Source: Rhodotorula mucilaginosa (lineage: Eukaryota; Basidiomycota; Microbotryomycetes; Sporidiobolales; Sporidiobolaceae). Taken from it: 64,000 nt of DNA. Position numbers and translations under genes: made by a program. The notes under the pieces were generated by a model. The model worked only from the letters and a program-made list of their open reading frames with translations. It searched no databases and was not told the origin of the DNA. This document shows positions 58,901 through 64,000 of this stretch, piece after piece (position 1 is the stretch's first letter; the number at the start of each line of letters is the position of its first letter). Location of the stretch: NCBI GenBank assembly GCA_034406715.1, contig CP137881.1, positions 62,001 to 126,000 of the forward strand. The letters are read 5' to 3'.

Positions 58901-59505
58901 GCATGCCGTCGTGGTCGGATGTCAACATGACTCCGTCTCGCGCACTGTCGAGTACGACGCCCGCGACCTCGTCGTCGTCGTCGGTCTGGGACACGCCTTA
59001 TGTGCATTCGTCCCCGCAAGCTCGACGGACCCACAGCCAAGGGCCGTACATGCTCGGACACCATGCGCGCACGCCTTCGCAAGATCTCATGGCCATGTTG
59101 GACCGCGAACATGCTTCCGAGCCGGCGCACCATTCGTATTCGCAACGCCTGTTCGGCGGCGGTGGGCCTGGCAGCGGCGCCGGGGACTCGCCGACTTTCG
59201 ACGCAGGTCTGCAGCACTCGATGGTGCCGCCCGGACACCCGCTCTCGCCGCTCAACCCGCGCCGGCAGCCTGCTTCGTTCGGACACGCGCGCAAGCAGTC
59301 TCTCGGAGACGGTCTCGGTCGAGCTCCGTTCGCGTACCCGCATTCGCCCGCGCACGCGCACTCGTACCTCCCGCCGTCGCACATGCACGGCCTCGGTTCG
59401 GCTGGGATGAAGCCGTCCTTTTCGGCACCGGGAGGTCGCCTCGTCGATCTCATGCCGTCGTTGAGCTATGTTGAGCAGCAGCAACTCGATGATCTGCTCC
59501 TCTAG
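55984..59505 (+). CDS. PHD-finger protein, probably chromatin-associated
   Basis: Large Ser/Thr/Ala-rich protein with one PHD zinc finger. Exons 55984-56774 and 56850-59505 give 1148 residues. Near residue 725 the pattern HCVCGEDAEEEPRTIACAEC is followed by DIAYHLACLN and LPSPFVCSRC, giving a complete C4HC3 set (CxC...CxxC...HxxC...CxxC); such fingers usually read histone H3 tails. Upstream are basic stretches (RPKRRAAKARVALADLQSSD), a run of about 15 alanines at residues 77-92, and a short helical block FNPEEEVLERAIQTI followed by TVDTFLRVLGTLD. The intron (56775-56849, 75 nt, GTACGT...GCGCAG with CTGAC) is in phase and stop-free, so an unspliced form would insert 25 residues. The start could instead be 55570. 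No specific ortholog is recognised. Confidence 0.78.
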   Translation: MTTTHPQQPAQSASSASTRPQRKERQTRLQEHLRAVKPGSRSSSPNGGAGINSKQQAPLTTTTTSMGRSTSRKSTPSAKKAAAAAAAAAAAAAADPEPVQATTATGRPKRRAAKARVALADLQSSDDEAVGTTSKSGPAEATKADAPDPTEEEETSLASATPTRSTVGKARNQARQPVPLSRQPSIDNLAPSTTTTTTTRTSVGRKSPAKQIQSAAAQRRKREASGGSASGQRSSSAQPSPSPYQTDPGLMQKHQFRSVLAQHGYVLSLSAPASSQPKTKTDATGLLRSFNPEEEVLERAIQTISSSKQELTVDTFLRVLGTLDTNVSPLKRSTTTAGVPQPLSVSVSRSNALSSSNKHSGGGGGFSALESPLTPSSIVADGRFLPSPPLSSSPAGRSHHPGSGSYCSTGVYRQSPASATFPAPPPPPQSQSEILPVPPPPRPTLYAHRSISAPSLPTLESTMRSQATPALPVLHEMSAPLQPQPAATTSSSATPAGAGAGGLFATSVAGMGRVALSRRSMFGQLGSAPAPTVAMTSLVEPPPAMSFHQLSPPSRASPAPTTPTTSGLLPAFAVGAAPGSTAQTTTRSRASSTSRSSASPVKATDDARLAKLRSWLADDDEEEETTGGEEGGKAGAADATLAAEASLKASAASGKLASSLSALDGVLNSFEVRAQPTEVEGVKPEPVGPPAAEIRVGGKNVSILRQSQKRQLDEVTATVEEPDSPVKMATRATTRASSSSKGKGKAQHHCVCGEDAEEEPRTIACAECDIAYHLACLNATSARQLPSPFVCSRCVAVSPPATAEPSLAAGQRTPELASKRVRIGTTSTPHLLSEPTFVASTPLSAPRGDAFGPLVADLALAPSPTASPVRRFASARAPVSPVHQRAQLPIPTTPRLGDALIRGPGDYSPTSPQNTRTRASRTRLVSNTGAAFFGGNGAEWLEAWDQHQFPVADSMQAQAPSSAMSSLAEDDWRMPSWSDVNMTPSRALSSTTPATSSSSSVWDTPYVHSSPQARRTHSQGPYMLGHHARTPSQDLMAMLDREHASEPAHHSYSQRLFGGGGPGSGAGDSPTFDAGLQHSMVPPGHPLSPLNPRRQPASFGHARKQSLGDGLGRAPFAYPHSPAHAHSYLPPSHMHGLGSAGMKPSFSAPGGRLVDLMPSLSYVEQQQLDDLLL

Positions 59506-59757
59506 CCTGACCCTCCTTGCTTTTGTCCTTATTCCGAACCCTTCTCCCGCCCGTTTTCGCTTATCGCTGTTTCCCATGCTTGTTTATCATGATCCGCGCA
59601 TATTCCTTCTCCCTTTTCTCCCTCTTCGTCTCCATCTCGTAGCCATAGCCCCCTTTTCCCCTTCCCTTCTGGCTCTTGCATCTCGACCATGTCTAGCATA
59701 CGCTTTCGTGCAAAAAAATAACACCTGCGTTGAGCACTCTCATCACCGACCTCACGA

Positions 59758-62451
59758 CTAGTGCCGTTCTCGCCAGTCTGTCTCCTCATCGGCTGCAGGA
59801 TCCTCCGCGAGCTGTCCGTACCCGACTCCGAGCTGCGGCACCATGGACGACAAGTCCGAAGTGCGCCGCGAGCTATTCCTGCGGAGCAAGCCTCGCCGTA
59901 ACCGATCTCCCTCGACCGTGTCCGGGGTGAGCGAAGCAGCTCCGCTGTCGCCTGTAGTACCGTCTTCGGTCGCAGCGGCTAGGCTGGAAGCTCCGCCGCC
60001 GTCGATGGAAGTGGCAGAGCTGCTCGCCGCCGAGTTGCTACGCCCGAGCCACGGACGGAAACTGAGCCGGCGAGTCTTTTTCCCCGACCGCAATGAAGTG
60101 GACGAGGGAATGCGAGCCGGTCCTCCTCCTCCTGCGGCGGCGGCGGCGGCGGCGCTGGCGGTGGGCACGTCGATCGAATGCCGTTGCGATCGAGAGATTT
60201 GCGAGTCGTCGTGGGCTTGCCCGTCGGAGAGACGAGGCGAGCGGGAGATAACCTTGTTGTTGTGATGACCGTCGGGTTGCTCCTCATCGAGCGAGTTCAT
60301 CGTCCGACTCCGCTGCCGCGCCGAGATTTGCGAACTCGTCCCGTCCACGAGAGCCGCGACGCCCAACCGTCCATTCTGAGGGGACTGAACCGGGAACGGC
60401 GAAAGGTGCGAGTTCGAATCGGGTACTGGATCGTGTAGCTCCTGCGAGAGCATGACGGGCGAGGCAGTCAAGCTCGTGACGGCGCCGGACGAGTCGGCTC
60501 CAGCCGCGGCTGGCGGTGGAGTCGCCGTGCTGCTCCTTCGCCGCGCGTCCTGTTCTCCATACGTTCTCGCGCCACTCTCCTCCTCCTCGTAGTGGCCGTT
60601 CCCGCCACCACGATCGTGATCTCGAGATTGGTCCTCCTCCTCATCCGGTGGCGCTCGTCGCGCTCGTCGATACCGCGCATTGTACACGGGTCTCAGCAGC
60701 CTCACCAGCTCGTCCATCTCGGCTTGTCGGTCATCGGCCGTCAGGAGCGACGCCAGAATCGCACTCATCTGCCTCCGACGCGCGAGCGCTTGCGCTTCTG
60801 CAGGAGTCTGCGCGAGCATGCCGTCGTCCCGACCGATCACGGCGGACCCGTCACTACCTCCGCCCATCGTCGGGTTCTCGAACGGCCGTGGGAACCCCGA
60901 GGTGGAGCTGTGTGAGGCGGTGCGACGCGGGAGGCGGAATTGAGAACCGCCGGAGGCGGAACGCATGCCGGGCGAACGCGGCTCGAAGGAAGGGATGTAT
61001 TCCGGGTTCGGGGAGAGCCGCGCTGGTGAGGATTGATGTCGTTGTGATGGGCCTGGTCGGTCGGGAGGAGGGAAGGCAGCAGAGTGCAGTGGGGGAGGAG
61101 ACCGCGAGCGGCGACAGGGGTTCTTCGCGAGAGAGGGATGCGGCGAGTCGTTCGCGTCGGAATAGTTTTGCGAGACGGAAGGCGGTCGCGTACTCGCTCG
61201 CGACTCGAACCCTTCCGTCGGGCGACCGTACTGTCCGTTCGAGGAAGTCGCGGTGGTGGGAGGAGGAGGATAAAAGGACGCAAAGATCTGGACCAAGCGA
61301 TCCATCTCGGGATGGACGATGCAGTCTCGGAACTCGATCAAGGCGATCCGGCGGACGTCGATGCGGGTGTCGGCAAACCCTTGAGCGCCGTACGGGGTCC
61401 CGCTGCCGTCGCTGCCGGTCGTGCGGCCCGCTTCGCTCTCGCCGACTGCGGCGCGGAGCCGGTCGTCGCTTCGGAGGACCCAAAAGACACCCTCGAGGTG
61501 AGGGAGCACTCCCGTGAAGAAGAACAACCAGATCTCGTTCAAGCGCGCGAGGAGCTTGTCGTCCGAGATGGGGCGGGTGGTTGAGGAGGTCATGGGTGGC
61601 GAGAGCTTGTTGGAGAGGGTGACGAGTCCGATTCGGATCAGGTCGGTCAGGTCGGCGGTGATGAGTCCGGTTACAAGGGATGACATGTTGAGTGAAGGGT
61701 TTGTTGGGGCGAACGCGGGACGGGAGGATTGGCAGCGCAAGAAAGTGCGTTGCACGTGGGTTCTGCCAAAGAGACGGACGGTGAGTCTCGGAGACTCGGG
61801 CGCTCCCGCCAAGAGAGAGAGAATGCGCGCACAGGACGAGTTCGTTGAGGTCCTCAATAAACCCTCGGATGCCTTCGCCGTTGCTGCGTGTGCGTTTGGT
61901 CAGTCATTATTGCGGCGCGGTACGGAACCAAAGAGTGAAGGGGCCGGGCCTCACAAGAGGGGCAAGACGCGTATGCACACCTGCTGCCACACGTCGTCGG
62001 TCTGCCTCGACTGCAAGGTGGGAGGATCGAGTGCGGCTGCGACGTTGCGGGCATTGTACGACTCGAGCGCTCGCAACTGCGGTCCTCCGGCAGTTGGTGC
62101 AGTCGCCGCGGACGAGACGATCGGATTTCGGAGCCTGAAGGTCGAAGTCCGACTGAGGGGTCCTCCTGGTCCCTTTGCGCCCGTAGCACCATTGTTCGCT
62201 CCCGCTATGCTGTCTGTCGACGGGTAGCTGTCGGGGGCGGGGAACGGAGTCGGACCGGTGCTCTTCTTGCGGTGCGGGGCGAGCAGGTTCGCGGCTCGGG
62301 TCAGCGCGTCTCCGAATCCATGCTTGTGAGCTGTGTGGCTGTCTGGAGGTGCGTAGGTAGCCGCGGTGGTGGTCGACTTTGAGCGGTCGACTTGGAACGC
62401 CGACGAGCGAGTCGGAGCGGGCGCAGCTTCCGGCGGACGGACCCCTTGCAT
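59758..62451 (-). CDS. HbrB-domain TORC2 subunit (Bit61/Protor type)
   Basis: Accessory subunit of TOR complex 2, which controls membrane homeostasis and actin polarity. Three exons (62451-61955, 61883-61833, 61762-59758) give 850 residues. The HbrB domain is assembled across all three: VWQQVCIRVLPL, then FNGEGIRGFIEDLNELV from the 51-nt middle exon, then LTHVQRTFLRCQSSRPAF, LITADLTDLIRIGLVTLSNK, LLARLNEIWLFFFTGVLPHL followed by EGVFWVLRSDDRL, TRIDVRRIALIEFRDCIVHP, and later AQALARRRQMSAILASLLTA followed by DDRQAEMDELVRLLR. The N-terminal 140 and C-terminal 350 residues are low complexity and Ser-rich, plausible phosphorylation targets. The match to fungal HbrB/Bit61 and animal PRR5 is clear in motif order. 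Confidence 0.86.
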
Positions 62452-62617
62452 TCGCCACGAGCCCTCCTATGCTAGCCTATGTGCTCCCGGATACGCTAAT
62501 GGCGCCAGCGTGAGTTGGGTGACGGAGTCGGTTCGGATTCGAGGTGCTTCCGCGTGAACCGGGACCTTCTCACCCTCAGACTCTGCACACAGCGCGCTAG
62601 AGACAGAGAGGCTGCTC

Positions 62618-64000
62618 ATGATGGCGACGATCGCATCTTCTTTGTCGCCGAGCGCGTTCCGAGCCGCTCGCGCAACTCGCTTCCCGCTCAGGAGGTGCAT
62701 CCAAAGTACGCCGTCATCTCGCTTTCACGCCGCCGACGACTCGTTCATAGCGACTGGAAGGATTGACCTTTGTGACTATCGGACACAGCTGCAACGAGCG
62801 GTCCTTCATTCTGCTTCGATATCGTGAGTCCCGGCCCGCCCCGAGACGCCGTCCTCGGATTGTTCTCCTCGCATTTCTCTCGCAACCGCCGACTGAAACC
62901 ACTCGGTGATCATACAGGACGGCGTGCTCAAACAGGGACAGCATGTCCTGCCGCAAGCCAAGGCCGTCATGGAAATCCTCTCCGGCCACAACCCGCTCAA
63001 CAAGAAATACCCGTTCATCTGCGTCACCAACGGAGGTCAGTCGGCCGACCGGTTCGCTCTCCCGTGAGACGCAATGTGCCTGTTTATTTTAACGCGACAG
63101 CTGACACTGGGTCTGCGCGTAATGACAGGCGGCTCGCTCGAATCGGACCGATGCAAACGACTCACCAAGGAGCTCGGAGTCGACGTACGTTCCCGTTCAG
63201 TCCTTCTTCCTGACCATGCATGAGCTCAACAGGCTGAAGATCATTCCCGGCGCGCAGATTGGCGAACACCAGATCGTCCAGTCGCACACCATTTTTCGTT
63301 CCCTCGTCCCCCGCTACGCCGACAAGCCCGTCCTCGTCGTTGGCGGCGTAAAAGACAGCTGCCGAAGGGTCGCCGAAGCGTAAGCCCTTTTCGATCTGCT
63401 CTCTGTTCATCTCAAGGTTATCGCCCCCATTCAGGAATCGGACCGCTGACCGTCGTACCTTCTGCACACGAAACAGCTACGGCTTCAAGCAGGCCTATAT
63501 CCCCGCCGACGTCCTGGCATGGAAACCCGCCGTGTGGCCGTACCACAAATTGACAGAAGAAGAATGGACCTATGTCCGGCAAGCCGACTTTTCCTCCATC
63601 TCGTTCGCTGCCATCCTCGTTTTCCACGATTCCAGGTGAGTCCTCGGTCCATCGCTGCTTCTTTCCCCAGTACCGCCGCCCAGAAGACCGATTTACTGAC
63701 CCGTTCTTTAACATTGTCAGGGACTGGGGCCGCGATCTCCAACTCGTGCTCGACCTCGTCCGCGCCGACAGCGGCGTCTTTGGCACCGTCAAAGATCCGA
63801 AAGACGCCTCGCAGTGGACCCCCGAAAAGCAAATCCCCGTCCACTTTTCCAACCCGGATTTGCTCTGGGGCAACGAGTTTAGTGTATCTCGGTTCGGACA
63901 GGGGGCGTTGCAGGAGAGTATGGCGGCGGTGTACAAGAAAATCACGGGTCACGAACTCCAGAGGTCAGTTTTTTTTGGTCGCGCTTTTCTTTCTCCCCTC
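62618..64000 (+). CDS. HAD-superfamily hydrolase, HDHD5/CECR5 type (3' end outside window)
   Basis: Probable mitochondrial HAD phosphatase-like protein (subfamily IIA). Exons 62618-62705, 62789-62823, 62918-63035, 63129-63184, 63258-63379, 63477-63635 and 63721-63963 are visible; a donor GTCAGT follows at 63964 and the gene runs off the window. The N-terminus MMATIASSLSPSAFRAARAT then RFPLRRCIQ is presequence-like. HAD motif I is FCFDIDGVLKQG, formed across an intron; motif II is the FICVTNGG region with GGSLESDRCKRLTKELGVD. Then come QSHTIFRSLVPRYADKPVLV, VGGVKDSCRRVAEAYGFK, and the C-cap segment VFGTVKDPKDASQW with IPVHFSNPDLLWGNEFSVSR. This block order is characteristic of CECR5/HDHD5 and yeast YKR070W. 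The physiological substrate is unknown. Confidence 0.87.

Noticed and set aside
57154-59577. 807-residue minus-strand ORF
   Set aside because: Antisense of the PHD-finger gene, Arg-rich and without domain features; the PHD motif on the plus strand settles the coding strand.

Overview
The window looks like nuclear DNA of a high-GC basidiomycete, most plausibly a Pucciniomycotina red yeast of the Rhodotorula/Sporobolomyces kind. The basis is about 60% GC, one gene every 2.5 kb, many short introns (mostly 50-110 nt, donors GTGAGT/GTGCGT/GTACGT, branch points like CTGAC/CTAAC close to the acceptor), and recognisably fungal proteins rich in Ser/Pro/Ala low-complexity sequence. I see no transposon, LTR element, rRNA, tRNA or CRISPR. 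The species is an inference. All exon maps below were read by eye from reading frame, splice signals and family alignment from memory; no search was run.

Layout. 1-5 kb: the end of COP9 signalosome subunit 7 (-), leucine carboxyl methyltransferase PPM1 (+), proteasome assembly chaperone 2 (-) and a small secreted Cys-rich protein (-). 5-14 kb: a multi-KH RNA-binding protein (+) and a large unrecognised protein (+). 13.7-24.6 kb: three large minus-strand genes, mitochondrial MutS homolog MSH1, poly(A)-binding protein PAB1 and the Ssn6/Cyc8 corepressor. 26-38 kb: a peroxisomal AhpD-like protein (+), mitochondrial phosphatidylserine decarboxylase PSD1 (-), a Bni4-like PP1-docking scaffold (-), a Cys-based dual-specificity phosphatase (-) and a small RNase III (+). 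38.9-42.7 kb: a divergent pair, cytosine permease (FCY2-type, -) and cytosine deaminase (FCY1, +). 43-50 kb: a kinase-fold protein lacking catalytic Asp residues (+), an unrecognised Ser/Pro-rich protein (+), mitochondrial glutamyl-tRNA synthetase (-) and an NFKBIL1-like protein (+). 50-64 kb: an APH/choline-kinase-fold phosphotransferase (-), an unrecognised acidic protein (-), a PHD-finger protein (+), the HbrB/Bit61 subunit of TORC2 (-) and the start of an HDHD5/CECR5-type HAD protein (+, running off the end).

How the genes relate. Most neighbours are unrelated housekeeping genes. The clear functional pairing is FCY2/FCY1: uptake and deamination of cytosine from one shared 791-bp intergenic region. 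Several genes make mitochondrial proteins (MSH1, PSD1, MSE1, the HAD protein), each with an Arg/Ser/Ala-rich N-terminus. Two divergent pairs share only 75 bp between start codons. Unusual gene-structure features include two GC-AG introns, a 9-nt internal microexon, an 8-nt terminal coding exon, a (CT)31 tract inside an intron, and two stop-free introns whose length is a multiple of three.
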